Positions 1 to 6,460 of a stretch of 7,278 bases of DNA are shown here, one piece after another. The position numbers and the translations under genes were made by a program. The DNA is taken from the NCBI GenBank assembly GCA_001799475.1, contig MGTN01000022.1:2470-9747 (forward strand), given 5' to 3'. Numbering within the stretch: position 1 is the stretch's first letter; the number at the start of each line of letters is the position of its first letter. This stretch comes from Desulfovibrionales bacterium GWA2_65_9 (lineage in GTDB: Bacteria; Desulfobacterota; Desulfovibrionia; Desulfovibrionales; Desulfovibrionaceae). The notes under the pieces are model-generated. The model worked only from the letters and a program-made list of their open reading frames with translations, did not search any database and was not told the origin of the DNA.

Positions 1-588
1 GCCGTCCAGGGGCGACTTGAGCTGGGAGTCGGAGAACTGGATGTTGGCCTGCTCCAGCTGGGCGCGCGCGCCGTCGAGCTTGGCCCGGGCCACGCCCAGG
101 CGCTCCTGGGAAAGGTCGAACTCGCTCTTGGCCAGGTAGCCGCCAACCACCAGGGCCTGCGAGCGCTCGAAATTCTTCTGCGCCTGCACCAGGGAGGCCT
201 TGGCCTCCTCCATGGCTGCGCGGGCCTGATTGGCGCGGGCCGCGTGGTCCTGCGGGTCCAGCCGGGCCAGCACCATGCCGCGAGTCACGTGATCGCCTGC
301 GCGCAGCTCGCGCTTGACGCCGTCCGGGCCGGGCACGGCCACGATCTCGCGCACGTAGCCGCCGACCTTGAAGGCCAGCTCCACCTGTTCGCGCGGGTTG
401 ATGTTGGCCGAATAGCGCAGGCCCGAGACCTCGCCCGCGCCCTCCACGGCCAGGACGCGCACAGGCACCGGAGCGCTCTGGGGCGGCTTGGTCTTGGAGA
501 AGGTCGTGGCGGCCAGGACCAGGGCTGCCGCGAGGATGACAGCCCCCACGGCAAGCGTCTTCTTGTCCATGCGCAAGCTCAATTTCAT
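1..588 (-). CDS. Efflux periplasmic adaptor (HlyD/AcrA-like membrane fusion protein), N-terminal part
   Basis: Partial gene: 196 codons are in the window and the rest lies beyond the left edge. Adaptors of this family bridge an inner-membrane pump (RND or ABC) to an outer-membrane channel. Residues 1-8 are basic and about 10-28 form one hydrophobic segment (AVGAVILAAALVLAA), with no lipobox cysteine, so it is probably a membrane-anchored rather than lipidated adaptor. Residues about 58-112 look like the first lipoyl/barrel half (VELAFKVGGYVREI ... GDHVTRGMVLARLD). Residues about 113-185 are an Ala/Gln/Glu/Arg-rich helical hairpin, and KSPLDG (191-196) begins the return lipoyl strand. The start was chosen at 588 because AAGGAG lies 7 bases upstream, overlapping the tetR stop. 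It is 4 bases from tetR and so probably translationally coupled to it. The pump type cannot be decided from this window. Confidence 0.88.
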   Translation of the reverse strand, partial: MKLSLRMDKKTLAVGAVILAAALVLAATTFSKTKPPQSAPVPVRVLAVEGAGEVSGLRYSANINPREQVELAFKVGGYVREIVAVPGPDGVKRELRAGDHVTRGMVLARLDPQDHAARANQARAAMEEAKASLVQAQKNFERSQALVVGGYLAKSEFDLSQERLGVARAKLDGARAQLEQANIQFSDSQLKSPLDG

Positions 589-592
589 GATG

Positions 593-1234
593 CTACTCCT
601 TGAACGTCTTCATGCGCTCGATGCCCGCCAGCGAGTACTCGAAGATGAAGTTCGCCAGCAGTTCCACGCCCAGGTTTTCCAGGGCCATTTCCGGGCACAT
701 GCGGCGGATGACCTGACGCATGTGGTCGAAGAGCAGGCAGTAGCCCACCACGCCCGCGGCGCAGAGGTGCGCGGAGCGCTCATCGGAACCCGGCATCAGC
801 TCGCGCACGATGCCCAGGAGCACCTGGTGCTGGGGCATGATGAAACGCTCCATGATCTCGTCGAACTGGTCCGAGGGGTCGATGAACTCCGCGGTCAGCA
901 GCATGCCGAGCTTCTCGTAGAGCGGGTCGCCGTCGCCGAGGAACTTGTAAAGCAGGGAGCGGACATAGGCCTTGAGGCGGTCGTGCGCCGGGGCGCCGGG
1001 CTCAAGGTCCATGTCGATGGGGAAGCGCAGGTGGGCGGCCTGCATGTAGTCCGCCAGCACCGCCATGAACAGCTTCTCCTTGCCGCCGAAGTAGTAGTTC
1101 ACGGCGGCCACGTTGGCACCGGCCTTGGCGCAGATGTCGCGCACCGTGGCCTCCTTGACCCCGCGCTCGGCAAACACCGCCCGCGCGGCCTTGAGCAGCC
1201 TGTCCTTGGTTCCGGCATCCGTCTGGTCTTGCAT
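593..1234 (-). CDS. TetR-family transcriptional regulator, CerR/CecR-like
   Basis: A 213-residue one-component repressor, usual length for the family. Residues about 9-56 form the TetR DNA-binding domain: KDRLLKAARAVFAERG, then the helix-turn-helix TVRDICAKAGANVAAVNYYFGGKEKLF (30-56). The GANVAAVNYYFGGKE stretch resembles the CerR/CecR (YbiH) subgroup. The C-terminal ligand-binding part (about 85-205) has several helices and a characteristic LLTAEFIDPS segment. The ligand is unknown. The reading frame stays open upstream to 1303, but ATG 1234 is preferred: it has GGAGG just upstream and removes an unusual 23-residue basic extension translated from the presumed operator region. It lies 4 bases upstream of the adaptor gene, as in many efflux operons; E. 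coli CecR likewise controls an operon with a HlyD-type adaptor. It probably represses itself and the adaptor through the palindromes upstream. Confidence 0.9.
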   Translation of the reverse strand: MQDQTDAGTKDRLLKAARAVFAERGVKEATVRDICAKAGANVAAVNYYFGGKEKLFMAVLADYMQAAHLRFPIDMDLEPGAPAHDRLKAYVRSLLYKFLGDGDPLYEKLGMLLTAEFIDPSDQFDEIMERFIMPQHQVLLGIVRELMPGSDERSAHLCAAGVVGYCLLFDHMRQVIRRMCPEMALENLGVELLANFIFEYSLAGIERMKTFKE

Positions 1235-1244
1235 GGCCCCTCCA

Positions 1245-1282
1245 AAACGTTGTTTGATACGTCGGATGAAACGACGTTTAAT
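1245..1282. promoter_or_regulatory. Candidate TetR operator pair upstream of tetR
   Basis: Two related 11-bp palindromic units: AAACGTTGTTT at 1245-1255 and AAACGACGTTT at 1269-1279, matching at 9 of 11 positions with centres 24 bp apart. The second is a perfect 5-1-5 inverted repeat and extends imperfectly to 17 bp (1266-1282). They lie 11-45 bases upstream of the tetR start, over and downstream of its likely -10 region, where binding would block transcription. Assignment to this TetR protein is inferred from position and symmetry. Confidence 0.5.
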
Positions 1283-1303
1283 ACTGCGTTTATTGGTTGT
1301 CAA
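1275..1303 (-). promoter_or_regulatory. Candidate tetR-adaptor promoter
   Basis: On the minus strand a perfect -35 hexamer TTGACA runs from 1303 to 1298. The -10 is less clear: TAAACG (1280-1275) has the ideal 17-base spacing but a weak match, while TATTAA (1283-1278) matches better but has only 14-base spacing. Either overlaps the AAACGACGTTT palindrome, which suits an autorepressed promoter. Confidence 0.4.
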
Positions 1304-1351
1304 GCGGTGACGTTACCTGTCCTGCGAATAATTTCCACGCAAGGCTGTCGC

Positions 1352-1381
1352 TTGTCAGAATGCTGGCGGGTGAGGTAGGAT
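1352..1381 (+). promoter_or_regulatory. Candidate ubiD promoter
   Basis: TTGTCA (1352-1357, 5/6 to the -35 consensus) and TAGGAT (1376-1381, 4/6 to the -10) are 18 bases apart. Transcription would begin near 1388. That would leave the in-frame ATG at 1380 outside the message and supports translation from 1410. It is about 70 bp from the nearest tetR operator palindrome, so coupling of the two promoters is not obvious. Confidence 0.3.
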
Positions 1382-1409
1382 GCAAAAAAACAACCCGTGC
1401 GAGGATTCC

Positions 1410-2855
1410 ATGCCCTACAAGGACTTGCAGGATTTTCTGAAGCATCTGGACAAGAACGGCGAGATCAAGCGCATCGACGCGGAGCTCGACCCCTACCTGG
1501 AGATCGCCGAGGTCACGGACCGCGTGAGCAAGAAATTCGGCCCGGCCCTGCTCTTCCAGAAGGTCAAGGGCTCCAAATTCCCGGTGCTGACCAACATGTA
1601 CGGATCAAACAAGCGCATGAACCTGGCGCTGGACAGCGAGAACCTGGACGCGCTGGGCGAGCGCATCCACGAGTACCTGGAGATCGAGCGGCCCGACGGC
1701 ATCATCAAGAAGCTGCAGATGATCCCCAAGCTCTCCAAGCTCACCAACATCTTCCCGGACCACGTGAAGCGCGGCTGCTGCCAGGACGTGGTCCTGACCG
1801 GCGACCAGGTGGACCTGTCCATCCTGCCGGTGCTGACCACCTGGCCGGGCGATGCCGGGCCGTTTATCACGCTCCCCGTGGTCTACACCAAGAACCCGGA
1901 AACCGGCGTGCGCAACGCGGGCATGTACCGCATGCAGGTGTACGACAAGAACACCACAGGCATGCACTGGCACCGGCACAAGGGCGGGGCCTACCACTAC
2001 CACCTGGCCGAGAAGCTCGGCAAACGGCTCGAGGTCGCCGTGGCCCTCGGCCCGGACCCGGCCGTGACCTACGCCGCCACCGCGCCCATCCCGGACGAGA
2101 TCGACGAGATGCTCTTCGCCGGGTTCCTGCGCAACCAGCCGGTCGAGCTCGTGAAATGCAAGACCGTTGACCTCGAGGTTCCGGCCACCAGCCAGTTCGT
2201 GCTGGAGGGCTATGTCGATCCCAAGGAGCGCCGCCGCGAAGGCCCCTTCGGCGACCACACGGGCTACTATTCGCTCGCCGACGACTACCCGGTGTTCCAC
2301 GTCACGGCCATCACGCACAGAAACGACGCCATCTATCCGGCCACCCTCGTGGGGCCGCCGCCAATGGAAGACTGCTTCATGGGCAAGGCCACGGAGCGTC
2401 TGTTCCTGCCGCTGATCAAGAAGCAGTTGCCCGAGGTGGTGGACATGAACCTGCCGCTTGAGGGCGTGTTCCACAACCTCTGCTTCGTCTCCATCGACAA
2501 GCGCTACCCCGGCCAGGCCCGCAAGGTCATGTACGCGCTCTGGGGCATGGGCCAGATGATGTTCACCAAGATCATCGTGGTGGTGGACAAGAACATCAAC
2601 GTGCAGAACGTCTCCGAGGTGCTCTGGCGCATCGGCAACAACGTTGACCCCAGGCGCGACGTGGCCATCCTCGAAGGCCCGCTCGACGCCCTGGATCACG
2701 CCTCGCCCCTGGCCTTCTACGGCGGCAAAATGGGCATCGACGCCACCAAGAAAGGCCCGGAGGACGGGCACCACCGCGAATGGCCCAGCACCCTGCACAT
2801 GGACGCGGGCGTCAAGGCCAAGGTCGACGCGCTGTGGGGGCAATTGGGCCTGTAG
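1410..2855 (+). CDS. ubiD: UbiD-family prenyl-FMN-dependent decarboxylase
   Basis: A 481-residue cytosolic (de)carboxylase, full length for the UbiD family (E. coli UbiD is about 497). The family removes CO2 from aromatic or alpha,beta-unsaturated acids using prenylated FMN. Visible hallmarks are the N-terminus MPYKDLQDFLKHLDKNGEIKRI, NAGMYR (169-174), WHRHKGGA (187-194), EGPFGDHTGYY (277-287) and VGPPPMED (314-321). By analogy with Fdc1, R174, E277 and D282 would be the catalytic Arg-Glu-acid triad, and N169, H190 and E233 the probable metal/phosphate site. ATG 1410 is preferred over in-frame ATG 1380: GAGG sits 5 bases upstream and the family N-terminus begins there. The adjacent ubiX supplies the cofactor. 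Desulfovibrionales are not known to make ubiquinone, so the substrate may be a menaquinone precursor (MqnL-like) or another acid. The family call is firm; the substrate is inference. Confidence 0.95.
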   Translation: MPYKDLQDFLKHLDKNGEIKRIDAELDPYLEIAEVTDRVSKKFGPALLFQKVKGSKFPVLTNMYGSNKRMNLALDSENLDALGERIHEYLEIERPDGIIKKLQMIPKLSKLTNIFPDHVKRGCCQDVVLTGDQVDLSILPVLTTWPGDAGPFITLPVVYTKNPETGVRNAGMYRMQVYDKNTTGMHWHRHKGGAYHYHLAEKLGKRLEVAVALGPDPAVTYAATAPIPDEIDEMLFAGFLRNQPVELVKCKTVDLEVPATSQFVLEGYVDPKERRREGPFGDHTGYYSLADDYPVFHVTAITHRNDAIYPATLVGPPPMEDCFMGKATERLFLPLIKKQLPEVVDMNLPLEGVFHNLCFVSIDKRYPGQARKVMYALWGMGQMMFTKIIVVVDKNINVQNVSEVLWRIGNNVDPRRDVAILEGPLDALDHASPLAFYGGKMGIDATKKGPEDGHHREWPSTLHMDAGVKAKVDALWGQLGL

Positions 2856-2867
2856 GATTAGGACGAA

Positions 2868-2992
2868 TATGCCTCCGGCGGCCAGGGAACGTTGTCCCCT
2901 GGACCCCATATGGGGAGTCCAAAGGGCCTCAGGCCCTTTGGCCCCCGGAGGGTACGGCTTTCATTGTCCCTGGCTTGGCCGCCGGAGGCATA
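2868..2992. repeat. Nested inverted-repeat (REP/MITE-like) intergenic element
   Basis: The ubiD-ubiX gap is almost filled by a 125-bp structure. Its ends are inverted copies: TATGCCTCCGGCGGCCA (2868-2884) against its exact complement at 2976-2992. Allowing a 5-base bulge, CCAGGGA (2882-2888) also pairs with TCCCTGG (2967-2973), so 21 base pairs form in total. Inside are CCAGGG/CCCTGG (2882-2887 with 2897-2902), the 12-bp palindrome CCCCATATGGGG (2904-2915), and an 11-bp-arm palindrome with one central base (2919-2941, core AAAGGGCCT/AGGCCCTTT). No transposase or credible coding frame is present. It resembles dispersed GC-rich intergenic palindromes that I recall from Desulfovibrio-type genomes; copy number was not checked. 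Confidence 0.75.
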
Positions 2993-3009
2993 AACCCAAC
3001 CGGAGCATC

Positions 3010-3585
3010 ATGACCAAGCGCATTCTCCTCGCAGTGACCGGCGCCAGCGGCCCGCAGTACGCCCTGGCCCTGGCCAGGGCGCTGGGCGGCCGCAAGGACG
3101 TCGAGCTGCACCTAATTTTGTCCGAGGCGGCAAAAAAAGTCATCGCGCTGGAGGCCGACTTTGGCCCGGAGGATCTGATCAAGCTGGCCCACGTCAGCTA
3201 TGACGAGAAGAACATCGCCGCAGGCCCGGCCAGCGGCTCCTGGCAACATGCGGGCATGATCGTGTGTCCCTGCTCCATGGCCTCGCTCGGGGCCATTGCC
3301 CACGGCCTGGGCACCAACCTCATCCACCGCGCGGCGGACGTGACCTTGAAGGAAGGGCGCACGCTCCTCCTCGTCACCCGCGAGACGCCGCTCAGCCTTA
3401 TCCATATAAAGAACATGCTCGCCGCCAAGGAGGCCGGAGCGACCATCATGCCCGCCAGCCCCGGCTTTTACCACAAGCCCCAGACCATCGACGATTTGGT
3501 GAACCACCTGGCCGGGCGCATCATAGATCAACTCGGCGACCAGCTGGGCATCGACAACGCCCTGTTCAAGCGCTGGGGCGAATAA
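3010..3585 (+). CDS. ubiX: UbiX-family flavin prenyltransferase (prenyl-FMN synthase)
   Basis: A 191-residue flavoprotein, typical UbiX/Pad1 length. UbiX joins a dimethylallyl group (from dimethylallyl phosphate) to reduced FMN, giving the prenyl-FMN cofactor used by UbiD; the family is a soluble dodecamer. Motifs seen: the N-terminal strand and flavin loop LLAVTGASG (6-14), CPCSMASL (86-93), the family signature TRETPLS (123-129, with R124 and E125), and MPASPGFYHKP (147-157), whose Tyr154 matches the conserved active-site tyrosine. The start at 3010 has GGAG 4 bases upstream and gives the family N-terminus MTKRILLAVTGASG; the frame is open further upstream only through the repeat element. 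It follows ubiD by 154 bases and precedes the hydrolase by 33, so the three are probably co-transcribed unless the repeat element terminates or processes the message. Confidence 0.95.
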   Translation: MTKRILLAVTGASGPQYALALARALGGRKDVELHLILSEAAKKVIALEADFGPEDLIKLAHVSYDEKNIAAGPASGSWQHAGMIVCPCSMASLGAIAHGLGTNLIHRAADVTLKEGRTLLLVTRETPLSLIHIKNMLAAKEAGATIMPASPGFYHKPQTIDDLVNHLAGRIIDQLGDQLGIDNALFKRWGE

Positions 3586-3618
3586 CCGCCGGTTAAATGG
3601 CCAGAAGGAGGGGAAACC

Positions 3619-4302
3619 ATGCTGCTCACCTGGTTCGGACATTCCAACTTCATGCTCCAGGAAGACGGGCTGACCCTGCTCATCGATCCCTTCTTCGAGG
3701 GCAACCCCAAGGCTCCCGCAGGCTGGAAGAAATCCATCGGCCATGTGGACGCAGTGCTCGTGACCCACGACCATGGCGACCATGTGGGCCAGGCAGCGGA
3801 AATCTGCCACGGCACCGGGGCCAAGCTAATCTGCCTCTTCGACCTGCTGCCGAAGATGCAGGCCAAGGGGCTGCACCCAGAGCAGATGTACGGCATGAAC
3901 ATAGGCGGGACAGTGCCCCTGGGCGGGCTGCGCATAAAGATGGTCCAGGCCGTGCAGTCCTCGGCCACAGGCTCGCCCGCCGGATACATCCTGACCTTCC
4001 CCGGCGGCTTCTGCGCCTACCACTCCGGCGACACGGCGCTGTTCTCGGACATGAAGCTCCTGCGCCGCTTCTTCGACATCGACCTGGCCATGCTGTCCAT
4101 GGGCGGCTGGTTCACCATGGACGCCGTGGAGGCCGCCGTGGCCTGCTCGTTCCTGCACTGCCGCAACGTGGCGCCCATGCACTGGGGCACCTTCCCCCTC
4201 CTGGCCCAGGACACCGATGCCTTTGCCGTGGCGCTCAAGGAATACGCCCCGGACACGCGGATGCTGGCCCTCACGCCGGGAACTCCGGTGGAAGTGGCCT
4301 AG
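3619..4302 (+). CDS. UPF0173-type metal-dependent hydrolase (metallo-beta-lactamase fold)
   Basis: A 227-residue cytosolic protein with the complete metallo-beta-lactamase signature. Residues seen are WFGHSNF (H8), LLIDPFF (D23), THDHGDHVG (49-57: H50, H52, D54, H55), YHSGDT (H135, D138) and APMHWGTFP (H188). These supply the usual two-metal site. Length and motif style match the UPF0173/UlaG-like group, whose substrates are mostly unknown; UlaG itself is a sugar-phosphate lactonase. No signal peptide. The start is well supported by a strong ribosome site, AAGGAGGGG (3605-3613). It follows ubiX by 33 bases with no terminator between, so it is probably in the same transcript. That suggests, but does not show, a link to the decarboxylase pathway, such as hydrolysis of an ester, lactone or phosphodiester intermediate. 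Confidence 0.88.
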   Translation: MLLTWFGHSNFMLQEDGLTLLIDPFFEGNPKAPAGWKKSIGHVDAVLVTHDHGDHVGQAAEICHGTGAKLICLFDLLPKMQAKGLHPEQMYGMNIGGTVPLGGLRIKMVQAVQSSATGSPAGYILTFPGGFCAYHSGDTALFSDMKLLRRFFDIDLAMLSMGGWFTMDAVEAAVACSFLHCRNVAPMHWGTFPLLAQDTDAFAVALKEYAPDTRMLALTPGTPVEVA

Positions 4303-4450
4303 GGTCGCGCCCGCCCAGATATTCAAAGCCTCGGCTGGGCAGAATCCGCCCAAGTGCTGCGCAGGTGTTGCGCGTCAAGCCGACACGCAGATCGACGAAA
4401 AACGAGGACCTGACGCGAGCCGCCGGGCAGTTCGGACGCGTCTGGCTGGC
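4303..4450. other. Convergent intergenic region without a clear terminator
   Basis: 148 bp between the hydrolase stop and the uvrC stop. No GC hairpin followed directly by a T-run is seen. On the plus strand GCCCAG (4313-4318) can pair with CTGGGC (4335-4340), or TGGGC (4336-4340) can pair with GCCCA (4348-4352); these are mutually exclusive. On the minus strand GACGCG/CGCGTC (4437-4442 with 4412-4417, loop about 19) is followed 9 bases later by TTTTT (4402-4398), a weak candidate uvrC terminator. No gene is recognised here. Confidence 0.3.
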
Positions 4451-6286
4451 CTAGCCGCCCGGCTGGCTTGAAGGATCAGACGCGGGCAGGGCCAGGGCCT
4501 GGGCGATGCGCCCGGCCAGGGCCGGACCCACGCCGCGCACCTGGGCCAACTGCTCGGGTGCGGCCGCGCGCATGGCCGCGAGCGACCCGAAGGCGTCCCA
4601 CAGCCGCCGGGCCAGGGCCGGGCCAAGGCCGGGAACGTTCAGCAACGCGCTGTCCAGCCGCGTCTTCCGTCCAGCCTTGCGGCTCTTGCCGATGACGAAG
4701 CGGTGCGCCGCATCGCGCACGCGCTGCAAGAAGAGCAGCGCCGGACTGCCAGGCCGGAGCGCCACCGGGTTCCTGCGGCCTGGCCGGAAGACCCGATCCG
4801 TAAGCTCCCCGGCGCGGCGGCTTTCGCCCTTGGCGATGGACGCGCACGCGAACTCCTCGGCCGCACCGGCCTCAGCAAGCGCCCGCACCACCGCAGCCAG
4901 TTGGCCGCGCCCACCGTCGATGAGCAGCAGGTCCGGCCAGGGCGGACCGGACTCCACGCGCCGCAGCGCCCACTGGGCCAGGGCCGCGTAGTCGTCGCCC
5001 GAGCCCTCCGCGCCGGGCAGGGCGTAGGCGCGGTAGTCGGACTTCACCTCAGCGCCGTCCTCGAACACCACCACCCCGGCGCGCACGTCGTTGCCCGCCA
5101 GATGCGAGATGTCCACGCACTCGATGCGCCGGGGCGCGCGCGGCAGGCCGAGTGCGCGCTCAAGCTGGCCCGGCACGTCCTGGACCGAGTCGCTGCGGTG
5201 GGCGGTGAGGGCCAGGTTGGCGGCCATGTCCAGCAGGCGGCGCTCATCCGGACCGCGCGGCAGGGCCAGGCGCACCGGCCCGCCCCGGCGCTCGGCCAGC
5301 ACCTCGGCAAGCCCGCCGGCCAGCTCCTGTCCGGAGAGGTCGTGGGAGAGCACGATGCGCCCGGGGATGTAGCGCCCAGGTCCGTAGAACTGCGGCAGAA
5401 AGCTCCCCAGGGCCTCGGCGATGTCGGCCCGGCCCAGGCCGCGCCAATGGTAGGTTTTCTGCTCCAGGAGCTGCCCGGCGCGCACGAACAGAACGCCCAG
5501 CCCCAGACCGTCGCCAGCGGTGACAACCGCAAGCACGTCACGGTCCAGGGCGTCGCGCAGCACCGAGGCCTGGCCTTCCAGCGTCTTCTCGATGGCCGCG
5601 ATCTGGTCGCGCAGCAGGGCAGCCTCCTCGTAGCGCTGGTGTTCGGAGGCCTCGCGCATGCGCCGGCCGAGCTCGCGCACGAGCGAACGCGAGCGTCCGG
5701 CCAGGAACTGCTCCACCTGGGTCACCATCTCCTGGTAGCGATTGCTGTCCACGGGCAGACAGCAGGGGCCGAGACACTGGCCGATCTGGTGGAACAGGCA
5801 GGGCCGCACGCGGTTTTTGAACATGCGCTCCGAGCACTTGCGCAAGGGGAAGATGCTGCCCACGAGCTTGAGCGTGGCCCGCGCCGCCGAGGCCGAGGAA
5901 AAGGGGCCGAAGTAGGCCGAGCCGTCGCGCAACACCTGGCGGGTCATGGTCAGGCGCGGGAACTCGGCGCGCTTGTCCAGCCGGAAGAGCAGCGAGCGCT
6001 TGTCGTCGCGCAGGACGATGTTGTAGCGTGGCCGGTGCTTCTTGATGAGGCTCTCCTCCAGGAGCAGGGCCTCCTTCTCCGTGGAGACGAGCAAGGTATC
6101 AATGTGCTCGACCTTGCCGAGGAGCGCGAGGGTCTTGGGCGCGTGCTCCGCGCTGGCGCGAAAATAGGACGACAGGCGCTTGCGCAGGCTCTTGGCCTTG
6201 CCGACGTAAAGGATGCGCCCGGAAGCGTCCTTCATGAGGTAGACGCCCGGGATATCGGGATAGTCGGCAGGGGCAAAGGGCATCAT
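4451..6286 (-). CDS. uvrC: Excinuclease ABC subunit C
   Basis: A 611-residue dual nuclease of nucleotide-excision repair (E. coli UvrC is 610). With UvrB bound at a lesion it cuts 3' and then 5' of the damage. Domains in order: GIY-YIG nuclease (about 11-95: PGVYLM with Y15, ILYVGKAKSLRKR with Y27 and R36, EALLLEESLIKK with probable catalytic Glu72); a cysteine cluster C151-C163-C171-C175; UVR/UvrB-binding coiled coil (about 205-238); RNase H-like nuclease (VDISH with D392, LLLIDGGRGQL with D457, DAAHRF with H528, matching the E. coli Asp-Asp-His set); and tandem helix-hairpin-helix (about 548-600, VPGLGPALARR and VRGVGPALAGR). The start is uncertain between adjacent ATGs at 6286 and 6283; GGAG 7 bases before 6286 favours that one. 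An upstream in-frame TTG at 6328 is unlikely. The gene appears monocistronic and complete. Confidence 0.97.
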   Translation of the reverse strand: MMPFAPADYPDIPGVYLMKDASGRILYVGKAKSLRKRLSSYFRASAEHAPKTLALLGKVEHIDTLLVSTEKEALLLEESLIKKHRPRYNIVLRDDKRSLLFRLDKRAEFPRLTMTRQVLRDGSAYFGPFSSASAARATLKLVGSIFPLRKCSERMFKNRVRPCLFHQIGQCLGPCCLPVDSNRYQEMVTQVEQFLAGRSRSLVRELGRRMREASEHQRYEEAALLRDQIAAIEKTLEGQASVLRDALDRDVLAVVTAGDGLGLGVLFVRAGQLLEQKTYHWRGLGRADIAEALGSFLPQFYGPGRYIPGRIVLSHDLSGQELAGGLAEVLAERRGGPVRLALPRGPDERRLLDMAANLALTAHRSDSVQDVPGQLERALGLPRAPRRIECVDISHLAGNDVRAGVVVFEDGAEVKSDYRAYALPGAEGSGDDYAALAQWALRRVESGPPWPDLLLIDGGRGQLAAVVRALAEAGAAEEFACASIAKGESRRAGELTDRVFRPGRRNPVALRPGSPALLFLQRVRDAAHRFVIGKSRKAGRKTRLDSALLNVPGLGPALARRLWDAFGSLAAMRAAAPEQLAQVRGVGPALAGRIAQALALPASDPSSQPGG

Positions 6287-6341
6287 TGGGCCACTCCAGG
6301 GGTGCGTCAGCCAGACATACGTGAGCAAGGTCAGAAGAATC

Positions 6342-6370
6342 CTTATAACCGAGAGGGGTTCCAGGGGAAA
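6342..6370 (-). promoter_or_regulatory. Weak candidate uvrC promoter
   Basis: On the minus strand TATAAG (6347-6342, 5/6 to the -10 consensus) has TTTCCC (6370-6365, 3/6) at the -35 position with a 17-base spacer. The AT-rich palindrome 6388-6403 lies just upstream, where it could act as an UP-like element or regulator site. No E. coli- or Bacillus-type LexA box was recognised. Confidence 0.25.
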
Positions 6371-6387
6371 GGATAAAAATCTTAACG

Positions 6388-6403
6388 GTAAAAATATTTT
6401 TAC
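6388..6403. promoter_or_regulatory. Perfect 16-bp AT-rich palindrome, possible operator
   Basis: GTAAAAATATTTTTAC is perfectly self-complementary and sits in a strongly AT-rich stretch (6371-6416) amid GC-rich DNA. It is flanked by a further inverted pair, CTTAA (6381-6385) and TTAAG (6409-6413). It lies about 100 bp upstream of uvrC and 115 bp upstream of the porin, so it could serve either divergent promoter. It lacks the GC stem plus T-run order of an intrinsic terminator. The binding protein is unknown. Confidence 0.4.
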
Positions 6404-6432
6404 TATTTTTAAGAAAACGCCCTTTGTGACCT

Positions 6433-6460
6433 TGAATATTCTCCAAAGAGAGGCTAGAAA
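6433..6460 (+). promoter_or_regulatory. Candidate porin promoter
   Basis: TTGAAT (6433-6438, 4/6) and TAGAAA (6455-6460, 4/6) are 16 bases apart. Transcription would begin near 6467, giving a leader of about 50 bases. The leader includes a small GTTC/GAAC hairpin (6482-6485 with 6492-6495) and a purine-rich ribosome site. Matches are modest, so this is one possibility only. Confidence 0.28.

Noticed and set aside
1235..1303. 23-residue N-terminal extension of the TetR protein
   Set aside because: It would translate the presumed promoter-operator region. ATG 1234 has a good ribosome site and gives the normal family N-terminus.
1605..2909. A 434-codon open frame antisense to ubiD
   Set aside because: It is a shadow of ubiD's high third-position GC. 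The translation is low-complexity, rich in His, Val, Gly and Ala, with no recognisable domain, while the opposite strand has all UbiD motifs.
3597..4454. A 285-codon plus-strand frame overlapping the hydrolase
   Set aside because: The translation is Arg/Pro/Gly/Ala-rich shadow sequence. The 3619-4302 frame has the metal-binding motifs and a strong ribosome site.
4703..6376. A 557-codon open frame antisense to uvrC
   Set aside because: Its composition is biased (Ala, Arg, Gly, Gln, His), no family is recognised, and uvrC on the other strand is unambiguous and complete.
6388..6410. Intrinsic terminator for an upstream transcript
   Set aside because: The palindrome is almost all A/T with no GC stem, and both flanking genes point away from it.
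6424..6440. CRP/FNR/HcpR-type site beginning TTGTGA
   Set aside because: Only one half-site is present; the expected TCACAA partner after six bases is missing.
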